Of a stretch of 64,000 bases of DNA, positions 31,655-42,249 are shown in pieces; within the stretch, counting starts at the first letter, position 1, and every line of letters begins with the position of its first letter. The position numbers and the translations under genes are program-made. The notes under the pieces were generated by a model that saw only the letters and a program-made list of their open reading frames with translations, did no database searches and was not told the origin of the DNA. The stretch comes from Rhododendron vialii (taxonomy: Eukaryota > Streptophyta > Magnoliopsida > Ericales > Ericaceae), in NCBI RefSeq assembly GCF_030253575.1, contig NC_080558.1, forward strand, positions 20,056,611 to 20,120,610, written 5' to 3'.

Positions 31655-33646
31655 ATGGTGGAGATCGACGACGCACATCACGGTGGTACCGCCCACGGGC
31701 TCGGTTCCCTCGTGGACCACAGCCTGGCTTCTGGCGGAGCGGCGGCCCATGGAAAGAACCACATATCCATCGGAGTTGGCGCCGGAGCGTCAGCTCCAGA
31801 CGCAGGCCCATCCTCCGAGCTCCACTCCTACATCCGCCATCTCGAGCGCAAAATCGACGATCTCACGACGGTTGTAGACCGCGACAGACACGTCCGAGAC
31901 GAGTTGGCGGAGATCAAACACCTCCTCATCTCCCCATCTCATTCCTCCGGGAGCCGCGGCGGAAGAACAAACCGTCGCACCCCCCCACGCAGTCACGAAG
32001 CCGGTCACCTGCTAGAGCACAGATCCCGTCCTTCAGTCAAGAATCGTCTTGAGTCACCAAGACCGGTGGACACACGAGCCCTAAAAGAAACATCGCGCAG
32101 GGACCGTTCTCGCTCTCCTGCGCAACTTCGAAGGAGGCCATCGGCCTTTGACAGGCTCGGTGGTGGGAGCGTCTCTGCCTCCTCCACCCACTCCGTCCTT
32201 GTGGGCAGGACAGGCCGGGAATCTACCCCTAGCCTCACAAGGGCATCCAGGGGAGATGACGGCCTTGTCGAGATCCAGACTAGAGGATACCGGGAGCGCC
32301 TGAAGGGCCCCCGAGCCAGAAGTCCCATCGTCTCGCACCCCGGCGGCGCAAACAGCAGGAGCCCGGTCACCGAGTGCCTCGAGGCTTCCGCTCGGGATAG
32401 CTACCAACATCATCGCCAGGAGCGTTTTCCCAGAAAATCGGTTAGTATCGATCCAAAGAGAAAGGAGCACGAACGATTGGACAAACTCGTCCCCAAGAAG
32501 CGTACAGCGACTGAGCGTCCAGACGGCCCCGACCGTTCGATCCGACCTCATCGCGATGCGCGACTTGCACGACTCTCGACCTCTCCATTCACAAGAGAGA
32601 TCGACTCGGTTACCCCCCCCCCCAAAGGATTCTCCCAACCCAAGTTCGCCAAATACGACGGCAAGACCGAGGCGTACACTCATCTGGTCCAGTATAAAAC
32701 CGTCATGTCTCTGTTTCTTCGGAATGAACCCTCGGACGATGCTTTCCTGTGCAAAGTGTTTCCAGCAAGCCTCGGCAACCTGGGCCTCACCTGGTTCAAT
32801 CAACTCCCGGCTCGGTCAATCTCCTCGTTCGACTCCCTCTGTGACGCCTTCATGGCACGGTTCGTAACGAGCAATAAGCACGAGAAGGAGATCGACTCCC
32901 TCTTAGCCCTCCGTAAGAGGAACGACGAAACGCTTCGGCAGTACGCCGGCCGTTATTGGGAGTTGTTCAATGAGATAGAAGGTTGCGACGGTGTCATCTC
33001 TGCCCGAGGATTCAAACTCGGTCTCACATCCCAGGACGAGCAAGTCTACGACGACCTCGCTCGCCATAAGCCGAACTCTATGAAGGACCTTATGACTCGA
33101 ATCGAGAACTGGTGTCAGCTCATCGAGTCCAAGGCAGAGAGAGGCATCGGGAAGCCTACAAGTTCAAAAGCGTTGAACACTTCGGTATCCATACCGGCCC
33201 TCGCACCTGTCTCAACCCCGAAGAAACAGGTCAACACAATCAAGCAGTCGCCGAGGAGGGGGCCGAAGCCAAGTGACTTCAACGCCGAAAAGACCGTCTT
33301 CACCATTCCCATCTACCGGATCATTGATCAAGTGAAGGATCAGCCCTTCTTCTCCTTCCCCAATCAAAAGCTCGGAACCGAAAATGGGAAAATCAAGAAT
33401 CCCATCGTTCGATGCAGCTACCATAGCGAGCAAGGTCACTTCACCACAGCATGCAAGCCCTTCAAGGCCTACTTGGAACAGCTTGTTGCTGGTGGCCACC
33501 TCGGCAACTTCATCGATCACGAGAAGACGACGGCTCGGACACAAGAGGACCGAATCACATACCGAGGAAGAGGTACAGACAATCAACGTCATACACGGTC
33601 CCTTGAACCCCGAAGCCGCTCGAGTCATCCGGGCAGAATTGAATGA
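31655..33646 (+). CDS. Element C gag polyprotein
   Basis: An open frame of 663 codons from a well placed ATG about 65 bases after the primer-binding site. The N-terminal third is His/Gly-rich then Arg/Ser-rich and basic. The gag domain follows (about residues 315-490) with LTWFNQLPARSI and R-Q-Y-A-G-R-Y-W-E-L-F-N-E-I, the same signature as element A. A RCSYHSEQGHFTTAC segment is a CCHC-like knuckle (about residue 587). Similarity stops near residue 630 at about 33,540, and the pol frame, which starts in another register, takes over. The change is +1 relative to gag. It could be a programmed frameshift or an indel in this copy. Confidence 0.9.
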   Translation: MVEIDDAHHGGTAHGLGSLVDHSLASGGAAAHGKNHISIGVGAGASAPDAGPSSELHSYIRHLERKIDDLTTVVDRDRHVRDELAEIKHLLISPSHSSGSRGGRTNRRTPPRSHEAGHLLEHRSRPSVKNRLESPRPVDTRALKETSRRDRSRSPAQLRRRPSAFDRLGGGSVSASSTHSVLVGRTGRESTPSLTRASRGDDGLVEIQTRGYRERLKGPRARSPIVSHPGGANSRSPVTECLEASARDSYQHHRQERFPRKSVSIDPKRKEHERLDKLVPKKRTATERPDGPDRSIRPHRDARLARLSTSPFTREIDSVTPPPKGFSQPKFAKYDGKTEAYTHLVQYKTVMSLFLRNEPSDDAFLCKVFPASLGNLGLTWFNQLPARSISSFDSLCDAFMARFVTSNKHEKEIDSLLALRKRNDETLRQYAGRYWELFNEIEGCDGVISARGFKLGLTSQDEQVYDDLARHKPNSMKDLMTRIENWCQLIESKAERGIGKPTSSKALNTSVSIPALAPVSTPKKQVNTIKQSPRRGPKPSDFNAEKTVFTIPIYRIIDQVKDQPFFSFPNQKLGTENGKIKNPIVRCSYHSEQGHFTTACKPFKAYLEQLVAGGHLGNFIDHEKTTARTQEDRITYRGRGTDNQRHTRSLEPRSRSSHPGRIE

Positions 33647-36600
33647 AGCCTCCTCCTCCAAGCAGGTCATGCTAGTTGGCCCCGAACCGAAGCGCCCCAG
33701 AACCGACGACGGCTCCAAATGGACGATAACGTTTACCGAGAAGGATCTCGATCGCGTCCAGCTTCCCCACAACGACGCCCTCGTGGTCACGCTACGCATC
33801 GGAAATTTCAACGTCCGTCGCGTCCTCGTAGACCAGGGCAGCTCGGCCGAAGTCATGTACTACTCCCTTTTCAAGGATCTGAAGATTCCCGAGACCGACC
33901 TCCGTCCTTCCGAAGTTCCCCTTATCGGCTTCAACGGAGCTCCTGTCTGGCCCATCGGTATGATCACTATTCCTGTCCGTGCCGGCTCGGTAACGCTTGA
34001 AATAGACTTTGTGGTGGTCGACGTCCCTGGCCCTTACAACGCCATTGTCGGTCGAACCTGGCTGCATAGGCTTAAAGCGATTGCCTCCACTTATCACCAA
34101 GTGGTACGTTTCATCGGCACTAACGGGCACCAGGAAGACCTGTACGGAGACCAGACCGCGGCCAAGCAGTGCTACGTCAACGCTGTCCGAAGCACCAAGC
34201 AGACCCCCCGGGTGAATCTCATTGAAGCACCAGAAGCCCCAGTTTTGGAGGACGTCGGCAGATCCCCCGACGACAAAACCGTCGAAGATGTGGCCACAAT
34301 CCCAATCACCGAGGACGGCTCCCACTTCTTCCTTGTCAGTTCCTCACTTAGTGACACTGATCGGAACGAGACGGTAGCTTTTCTCAACCGAAACATTGAA
34401 GTGTTCGCCTGGACTCCCTACGAGATGCCGGGGCTCGACCCCTCTTTCATCTGCCACGAGCTCAACATCGACAAAGCCAAGCGACCGGTCGTACAGAAGG
34501 CACGACGGTCCTCTCCCATTCACTCCGAGGCCGTCATTGAAGAAGTCAACCGACTCCTAAACGCTAGGGCAATCAGAGAGGTCCAGTACCCCAAGTGGTT
34601 GGCTAACACCGTCGTAGTCAAGAAGAAGAATGGCAAATGGCGTGTCTGCGTCGACTACTCCAACCTTAACGATGCTTGCCCGAAGGACTTCTTTCCTCTT
34701 CCCCGAATCGACCAGCTTGTCGACGCCACCTCTGGTCACGAGCGACTCAGCTTTTTGGATGCGTACCGGGGCTACCACCAGATCGCCATGAGCGAAGGCG
34801 ATATCGAGAACACCGCCTTCATTACCCCCCACGGGATCTTCGGTTACCTCGTAATGCCCTTCGGTTTGAAAAATGCCGGAGCAACCTTCCAGCGAATGAT
34901 AACCAAGATGTTCGAGCAATTACTGGGCGACACTATGCTGGCATACATTGACGACATGGTGGTTAAAAGTCTTCGCGCCGGTGATCATCTAACTCACCTT
35001 GCCGAAGTCTTTGAGATACTAAAGCGCCACAAACTCCGCCTCAATGCCGAGAAATGCGTCTTCGGCGTCAGCTCCGGCAAATTTCTCGGCCATCTCGTCT
35101 CCCGGCGCGGTATTGAGGCCGATCCTTCCCAAATTCAAGCAATTGATCAGCTCTCGGCTCCCCACAACAAGCGCGATGTTCAGCGTCTAACCGGGATGGC
35201 TGCTGCTCTGAATCGGTTTATAAGTCGCTCCTCGGACAAATGTCAGCCATTTTTCGCTCTACTAAAGGGCAGCCGACGAAGCTTCAACTGGACAGAAGAA
35301 TGTGACCGAGCCCTCCAGCGACTAAAGGAGTATCTTTCCACGGCTCCACTCCTCGTCACTCCAAGGGACCAGGAGGACTTGTTCCTCTATCTCGCTGTCT
35401 CCCCGCACGCCGTAAGCTCGGTGCTCGTCCGACAGGAGGGCCGGGAGCACCAGCCAATCTACTACTCCAGCAAAACCATGACACCCGCCGAGACGCGCTA
35501 CCTCCCCCTGGAGAAGCTCGTGCTCGCCCTAATCTCAGCCTCCCGAAAGCTTGCCCCGTACTTCCAGTCCCATCGCATCATCGTCCTTACCGAGTTCCCC
35601 CTCAAATCTCTTCTCCGGAAGGCCGATCTCTCCAACCGAATTTCACAATGGGCCGTTGAGATTGCCAATTTCGAAATCCACTTTCAGCCTCGGACAGCAA
35701 TAAAAGCTCAGGTGCTGGCTGACTTCATCGCAGAGCTTACACCGCCCAACGTATCTGCCTCGGCACCCCCACCGAGCACCGAAGCAGTACTCCAGGCCAA
35801 CCCTAGCACAGCCTGACAGCTCTTTCACGGAGATGTATGGAAAATGTACGTCGATGGCGCATCCAATAGCCGAGGCGCAGGTGCAGGCGTCGTTCTTCTC
35901 TCACCCTCCGGTGTCTTACACGAAAGCTCCTTCTCCATCAATTTCCCAGCCTCTAACAACGAGGCCGAATATGAGGCGTTGATCTCCGGACTCAAGACTG
36001 CCGAAGCCATTGGCATCGAGGAGCTCGTCGTTTACAGCGACTCCCAGTTGGTGGTTAACCAACTCTCTGAAGAATACGAAGCTCGGGATGACCGGATGCG
36101 TACCTACCTCAGCGCCGCAGTCCAGCTCATTCAACGCTTTAAAGCAATCAGAGTCGAGCATATTTCAAGGGAACAGAACACCCACGCCGACGCCCTGGCA
36201 GGGCTCGCTTCGGCATTCTCATGTACCGGACACCGATCCATTTCCTTCAGTTCTATCGACAAGCCCAGTTTTGAGCTCGAAGACCTACACAAGGAAGTAC
36301 TCAACATAGAGCTCGGTCCGAGCTGGATGGATGAAATCGTCCTTTACCTGAGAGAGGACTCCCTGCCCACTGACAAAAAAGAGGCTCACCGACTCCGAAA
36401 CAAAGCTGCTCTTTTCTGGCTCAATCCCAACGGCAAGCTTTACCGAAGATCATTCACCGGGCCGTACTTATTGGTTGCACACCCACATCAAGTTCCGGGC
36501 ATTATCGAAGAACTTCATGCCGGTGACAGCGGTTGTCACTCCGGTGGACGATCGCTCGCCCACCGAGCCCTCACTCAGGGATATTGGTGGCCGACAATGA

Positions 36601-37553
36601 AGAAGGACTCTGAAGAGTTCGTCAAGCGTTGCAAAAAGTGCCAGATGTTCGCTCCCATTATCCATCAGCCGGCCCGGGACCTGAGCCCTCTCACCAGCCC
36701 CTGGCCCTTCTCCCAATGGGGCATGGATATCGTTGGAAAGCTCCCAGTCGCTCCGGGTGGATTCAAGTTCCTTTTAACCGCAACTGATTATTTCTCGAAA
36801 TGGGTCGAGGCCGAGCCCCTGGTAACCATCGAAGAAACAGACGTCATCCGCTTTGTGTGGCGCAACATCATCTCACGCTTCGGTGTGCCATTCGCCATAA
36901 TTACTGACAATGGAGGGCAGTTTACAGGACAGAAGTACCGGGCTCTGCTTGACGAATACGGTATCAAATGGGACACGTCCACTCCGGCTTACCCCCAGGG
37001 CAACGGACAGGCTGAGGCGGCAAACAAAGCAATTTCATCCGGACTAAAGCGACGACTCGAGTCACGGCGAGGAAAGTGGGCCGAAGAGCTGCCCAGGGTA
37101 CTCTGGGGCTACCGTACGACGCCTCGGCGATCAACCGGTCGCACACCTTTTTCCTTGGCATTCGGAATGGAGGCGGTCATCCCACTCCAAGTCGGACTCC
37201 CAACAATGAGAACAGAAAATTTTGATGAGTCGGTCAACAACACCACCATTGCTTCGGACCTCGATTTAGCCGAAGAAGAACGGGACAACTCAAGGATAAA
37301 GCTCGCTTCATACCAACAGGAGGTTGCAAAGGGTTACAACCGAAGCGTGAGCCTCCGGTCGTTTAAGCCTGACGATCTCGTTTGGAAAAAGGTGGTGGAG
37401 AAGTCCAAAAAGCGAAAGCTAATGCCCAATTGGGAGGGTCCTTACCGAGTTCTCAAGCACCTCGGTTCGGGAAATTACAAATTGGAGAAACTGGATGGTT
37501 CCCCCATTGCTAAGTCATGGAACGCCAACAATTTGAAGAAGTTCTACGGATAG
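33384..37553 (+). CDS. Element C pol: protease, RT, RNase H, second RNase H, integrase (one in-frame TGA)
   Basis: The useful part of the frame starts near 33,550. Aspartic protease shows VLVDQGSSAEV, where the expected D-x-G-S keeps Asp and Gly. RT has AYIDDMVV. The classical RNase H follows and ends near FIAEL. An in-frame TGA at 35,814-35,816 interrupts the frame in the linker, which then continues with MYVDGASNSRG, the start of the archaeal-type RNase H. Integrase has the zinc finger (H...H-SGGRSLAHR...C-K-K-C), MDIVGKLP, ITDNGGQF and PQGNGQAEAANK, supplying the D,D-35-E residues. The stop ends at 37,551-37,553. Apart from the TGA the frame is intact, which fits the young age. Confidence 0.93.
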
Positions 37554-38455
37554 TGCTCGGCTACCGGAGCCCATTTTGTCCTTATTACGTTGCATTTTCT
37601 TTTGAGAAAGTTTTGAGGGCAATCTGCTTATGTATTGACAATACCCCGAGTTTTAATGAGAATTCTCTTTGGCACTATTCGTACACTGATTGTTTAAATT
37701 ACTTATATTTGGTCTATTCTTGCCCGGACCATTTTATACCGACTTCAGGGATATTGTTCTCCCATAGGTGATACCCTCGGAGAAAAATTCCCACCAAGTC
37801 GCCCGGGCCTCTTCGGTCGTCTAAATTTCTGGTCACTCGCTGTAAGGATACTCGGCCTTTTTCTCCGAGCCCCTAACACCGACCCATCAGAAATTTCTCT
37901 CTGTTCGGACTCGCCGCGTCACTAACCTATGGCAAAAGCCGTACCACTTCGTGACCTCGGCCTACGTCCCTAGCAGTAATACCATCCCGCGTCTGCTCGA
38001 TAAGCTCATTTCTATTAATAAGCAGGGGCGTGCAATGTCAAAAATTCATTAAACAAGTTGCTTCTGATTCGATCCCTACCGACCCTCCTACTCGCTGGGG
38101 CTTCGGAACGAGTCACCTTTTCTTGATTAATCATCTTTTTATGCTTGGAAAAACGATTCGGTTAACGCTTCGGTTAAACTTGTTTCTACAAATTTTTCAA
38201 GTCCCACCGAAGCAGGGGCATTATAACCTAAGGAGCAAACCAATCAAACAAGCATTTCAAAGAGAAAAACATTCAAGAAAAAAAGAGCATTCATTCACGA
38301 ACAATAAACAAAAAGGGTACTGCTTCAAGTATCAAACGATTACAATCCCTGGAACGGCAAACTCCAAATGTCCGGAGCCGTCCAGTAAACCGACCATTCA
38401 AGCAAAAATTAAAGTACTTTTTCAGAGTTACGAAATATAAAGTTCCTATGCTTCA
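37554..38455. other. Convergent intergenic stretch of element C
   Basis: Lies between the 3' ends of pol (plus) and the antisense gene (minus). AT-rich with scattered CTCGG/TTCGG words; no ORF of note. It takes the position that holds the ACGT-palindrome array in element A, but I see no such array here. Confidence 0.6.
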
Positions 38456-40752
38456 TCAGGGAACAGGGGCGCTAAGGTCAGCTGGCTCCTCGGTTGCTTG
38501 GGGCTCCTGGTTCGGCACCTGCTCGTTTTCCTCCTCCGGTAGCACGAGCTCTTCAGGAGGGGGCTCAGGCACGGTTCGAAGCTCCGAACCCTCTGGCAGA
38601 GTAAGCTTGCTTATCAAGGCCTCGTGGCCGTACCGAAGTCCGTCCAAGAACCGATCCCTAAAGAGCTCGGCTTCTATCTCCCGGACCTGCTTCTTATATT
38701 CTACTCCGGCAGCATCCCAGCCTTCATCGTAGCCTTTGTTCCTTGCAAACTCAACCTCCCGAGCTCCAGCAGCCCTCAATGTGTCAGCATCCTCCTCAGC
38801 TTTTTTGGCTTTCGCTTCGGCAATTACCCGCTCCCGGTCGCACCGCTGAAAGTCGGCCAGGTAAAGGTCACAAGTCTCCCTTGCCACTTTCAGATCGTCC
38901 TCTCTCTGGGCAAGAGTTTTCCTCAGCAGCTCCATCTCCTGCTCTCGTGCCTGGCATTGTTCGTTCACAGCGAGCACCCGAGCGCCGGCCTACCAACACA
39001 ATTAAAATTGATCAAAATTCCAACAAACGATCAAAGGGGTAAGAAAAGAAACTTTCAGAAGTAACTTACTTTCAGAAGTGCCTGCGCTATCTCTCCTGTC
39101 AGATCCACGGTGCACCCCTCAACAGCCCGGGCATCCTTCGGAAGAATACACGACCGAAGCAGCCCAAACGCCGTCCCAATGTTAGAAGACGCGCTATCGG
39201 CGTGATGAATTAGGCGCCCCGAGTAGTGACGAACCTCGGGGGCCCAGGGGACCTCCCTCGCCGGAACACGAGTCCCCGTTTCGGTTCCTCCCCGGCTCTC
39301 CACATCTCCCTCATCTCCTCGGGTTCCCGTTTCTTCTATCAAGATCGGCTCCCCGCCCCTTCCTCGTCCGAAGCTTTCTTCCTCGGTCCGAGCCCTCTTC
39401 TCCGGAGGCTCCTGAGGAGAAACAAGGATCACCCTCGAGGCTCCGGCCCCCGGTGAGCCTATCCTGACGCCGGCGCCCCGTCCTCGTGGCCTTTGGCGCC
39501 GAAGGTTGAGCACTTCTCTTCCACGGCCGCTCATCTCTCCACTAAGTCCCGTCCTTTCTGGGGTCTCCCGGTCGATTTCTTCTCGGATCACGCCTCGGGG
39601 ACCAGAATCACCAACTTCGTCTCTGTCGCCCCAGCTCCTCCTCTCCTACCTTCTCCTCTTCCTTGGCTTCTCCCTCGGCCACGTCCTCGTCCCCCTCGAG
39701 AAACTCCTTGCTGCCTCGGCTTCTTCTTCAAATAGCCGGTATAGGTCGGTTTGTATCCGAGCAGATCAGGTGCATACCGACTCGTGATAGGAATGGCGTA
39801 AGCAGCTGTTATTTGCGCCCGGTTAGCCCTTGCCCGAAGCTCTGCAACGATGCCCTCGGCTGAAAGATAGAGAATGGAAGAATCAGTATACAATGAGGAA
39901 AGAAAAATGTGCAAACATAATAAGGCTAAAAAGATACTTCTACCGACCAGGAGCCCCAATTTCAAACTGAATTGTGGTGGCTGTGTCCGCACTTTCCCCG
40001 GGCCCAAACATAAAGTTCCCAGTGACCGATACATAGATACTCGCCCACTCTTCCGAGTCGGGAAGATGGTCGATAAGGAATGTGTCGTATCCCGTCCTAC
40101 AGGAGAGGTAGTGACGGTCGCTCTCCCGGTTAACTCCAACGAGGTATACACCGAAGAGCTCCTCGAGTCCGAACGTAAGGTTGTATTGCCTCCTCAACTC
40201 TATAATGCTCGTGATGATCCGGTAGGAGTTCACCGTAAGCTGAGAAGACGTGAGGGAGAGGGCTCGGAGAACCCTTCGGACAAACTGATGAAGGGGGAAT
40301 CTAACGCCCCCCTCTGTGATAGCCATCAAGGGGAAGATGAGGGCTCCCTCCCGGTGTGGAAGGTCCTTGGGGTCGCTGTTCGGTAAGATCCGAATGTCAA
40401 CGTCATGAGGAACGCTGTATACCCTCTTGAATTCAGCATAAGAAGCCGAGGAGCCGTCAAAGTATTGATTTCGGTATGGGCATGGCCTCATCGCCCTCCT
40501 GCGTCCCCGTACCTCCTCGGGGGCATCGGCGAATGGACCCGGACCTTGGTTCGAGGTACTTGGGGCTTCCATCTCTTGGGAGTCAAACGTCGTCACCTCA
40601 CGAGGAGCTCTCGAGGGTTCAAATGGTTCAACGCAGTCGATTGGAGTCCGAAAGAATGCCCTCGCCCGAAGTGTCTGGCGAATGTCCTCGGGAATTTCAA
40701 TAGGAGAAGAGCCTGAACTACCGGAACTGTCCGAAGAGAGCTCGATGACCAT
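38456..40752 (-). CDS. Antisense accessory gene of element C
   Basis: A three-coding-exon gene opposite to gag-pol. Exon 1 runs from the ATG at 40,750-40,752 to 39,948; exon 2 from 39,859 to 39,070; exon 3 from 38,989 to the stop at 38,456. Introns are 39,947-39,860 (GTCGGT...TTTCAG) and 39,069-38,990 (GTAAGT...GGTAG). Exon 1 starts MVIELSSDSSG and contains [12 protein letters not shown], matching the element A gene and Transposase_28-like gypsy-associated proteins. Exon 2 is Arg/Gly-rich and contains one frameshift at about 39,640-39,720. Exon 3 predicts a coiled coil, then NKGYDEGWDA and a Glu/Pro-rich end. It lacks the premature stops seen in element A. Function unknown; antisense genes of this kind are known in Tat elements. 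Confidence 0.82.
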
Positions 40753-41260
40753 TCGCTTCTGCCTAACCAAGGAAAGGAATACAAAAACCCGTTAGCTATG
40801 TGCTCAGGGAAAAAATCAATGTCTAGCGCTCGGTGCGGAATGGTCATCGCTCCTCGGAGTCCTCGGACAATCGTTTCCTATAAAGGCGTTTCCCTCTCGG
40901 AAGAATTTCTAAAAATCAGAAGTCCTTTCCCTTGGGATCAAGGTGAGTCTAGGTCTCGGGATGAGTTTTGGCCTCGGGATGAATCTAGGTCTCGGGATGA
41001 GTTTAGACCTCGGTAATAGCGTGAACAACGCTAGAGGAGCCCAGCGCCGCCTTGAACCAGACGGTGGCGAGCGGTTGCTCAGCCGTAACAAGTGCAAGAA
41101 AACGGCGAAAAACTCAAAAACAATGGTCAAAACATGAAGAATAAAGCAAGGAGGTCGACATACCTCAAGTTTGTGCAAGATCTCCCAACCAAAATGATCG
41201 AAATCTCGATTGAAAGCTGGAAGTATACGGCGGCGGCGGTTCGACTTCAGAAGCAGAAGA
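40753..41260 (-). promoter_or_regulatory. Leader with probable 5' UTR intron, antisense gene of element C
   Basis: Reading leftward, a short leader ends CTTGAG followed by GTATGTCG (donor at 41,163). A TTGGTTAG acceptor at 40,763 rejoins ten bases before the ATG. The intron would be about 400 bases. Splicing is inferred from signals only. Confidence 0.55.
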
Positions 41261-41289
41261 AAGGGTGACGATCTCACCTCTGTCTCTCC

Positions 41290-41297
41290 TATTTATA
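41290..41297 (-). promoter_or_regulatory. TATA box for the antisense gene of element C
   Basis: On the minus strand the sequence reads CAATATAAATAGGAGAG, with a consensus TATAAATA about 35 bases above the expected transcript start near 41,258. It is separate from the LTR promoter, so the antisense gene seems to have its own. Confidence 0.6.
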
Positions 41298-41677
41298 TTG
41301 GTAGAGATGGAAAGCTGCGCGGGAAACGAAGCGTCGTGCATTGAGCCGTTAGATCATCGACATGTGTTATCATCGAACGGCTAGTATCAAGGACTCTGCA
41401 CCGAGGACAGGCGCCGGATATTCAGACCTTAGGCATGTTGACGCGTGTCACCGAAGCGACGTTTCGTACCAATCAACTGGCATGGCACGTGCCGAGGCAG
41501 CCTTTTGATTCTGAGATCTCGGCAACAGCTGACACGTGGCTCTTCTCTGGCGCGGGTTGAACGAAATCTACCAAAGCAACTTCACCCTTCGGTTATTCTC
41601 TAAAAAGAAAGACCAAGGCCTGATGTCTCATACGATAGGATCAAGACCCTGAAGCAGAGGTGCAACGCTCCAGGGAC

Positions 41678-41689
41678 TTGAGGGGCTAT
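41678..41689 (+). other. Polypurine tract of element C
   Basis: TTGAGGGGCTAT lies against the 3' LTR and is the purine-rich site expected for plus-strand priming. Confidence 0.7.
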
Positions 41690-42244
41690 TGTGGAGGCTT
41701 CGGTAATTGTCTCGGTAATATTACCGGACCACCATCAACCGAGGCCTCATATTGACATGGGCCTGTGTATATCTTTATGTTTACTCGCTCGGCGTCAAGT
41801 CTCCTGTTTACACTTCGGTTAGTTACCGAGGTGTGGATTCCGTTTGGGTTTTTTGGCAGAATGCAGCATAGCAGGAGGGGACCATGAGGGATACGTGGCG
41901 AAAAGGATCATCTGCCCATGTGCTTCGTAACCGTCTTATCCCGTGGCATCATCTATGATGTCACCAAGGGCGGTTACCTAAGCGTGACCTCGACGCACTG
42001 GCTTGGAGCCCAAGTTAACCTAGGTCTATAAATACAAAGGGATATTCATCTTTGAGAGGTATGCCATCTTGCCCTAACCCTAGACCTAAAAACATCTCTC
42101 CTTACATCTAACTCGATCGTCGGAGGGTCACTAGGCTATTCCGGCCTTAGTGACTTGTTGCAGGGTCAGCAGCGGAGGAACGGAGTAGCGAAAGTAAAGT
42201 ACTAATTCAGGCGAAGGTCCCATCTCCTAAATCGAACCCCCACA
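41690..42244 (+). repeat. 3' LTR of element C
   Basis: 555 bp. It differs from the 5' LTR at TTATG/TTCTG, GAGGG/GAGCG and GCGAAAG/GCGGAAG. Three differences in 555 is about 0.5%. Confidence 0.96.
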
Positions 42245-42249
42245 AGTAG

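Larger units (their letters stand above)
31017..42244 (+). mobile_element. Element C: young Tat-type Ty3/gypsy retrotransposon
   Basis: Plus-strand element flanked by a perfect AGTAG duplication (31,012-31,016 and 42,245-42,249). LTRs are 31,017-31,571 and 41,690-42,244, both 555 bp, with only three differences that I can find. Order: LTR, primer-binding site, gag, protease, RT, RNase H, archaeal-type RNase H, integrase, intergenic stretch, antisense gene, polypurine tract, LTR. The two RNase H domains and the post-integrase gene make it Tat lineage, but its sequence, LTRs and primer site differ from element A. GC content is clearly higher than in its surroundings. Confidence 0.96.

Noticed and set aside
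32081-32803. 240-codon minus-strand frame
   Set aside because: Antisense shadow of GC-rich gag in element C.
33212-33856. 214-codon minus-strand frame
   Set aside because: Antisense shadow of the gag/pol junction; GC-rich sequence keeps several frames open.
40909-41277. 122-codon minus-strand frame as first coding exon of the antisense gene
   Set aside because: It crosses the probable 5' UTR donor at 41,163; the domain-bearing frame has its own ATG at 40,752.
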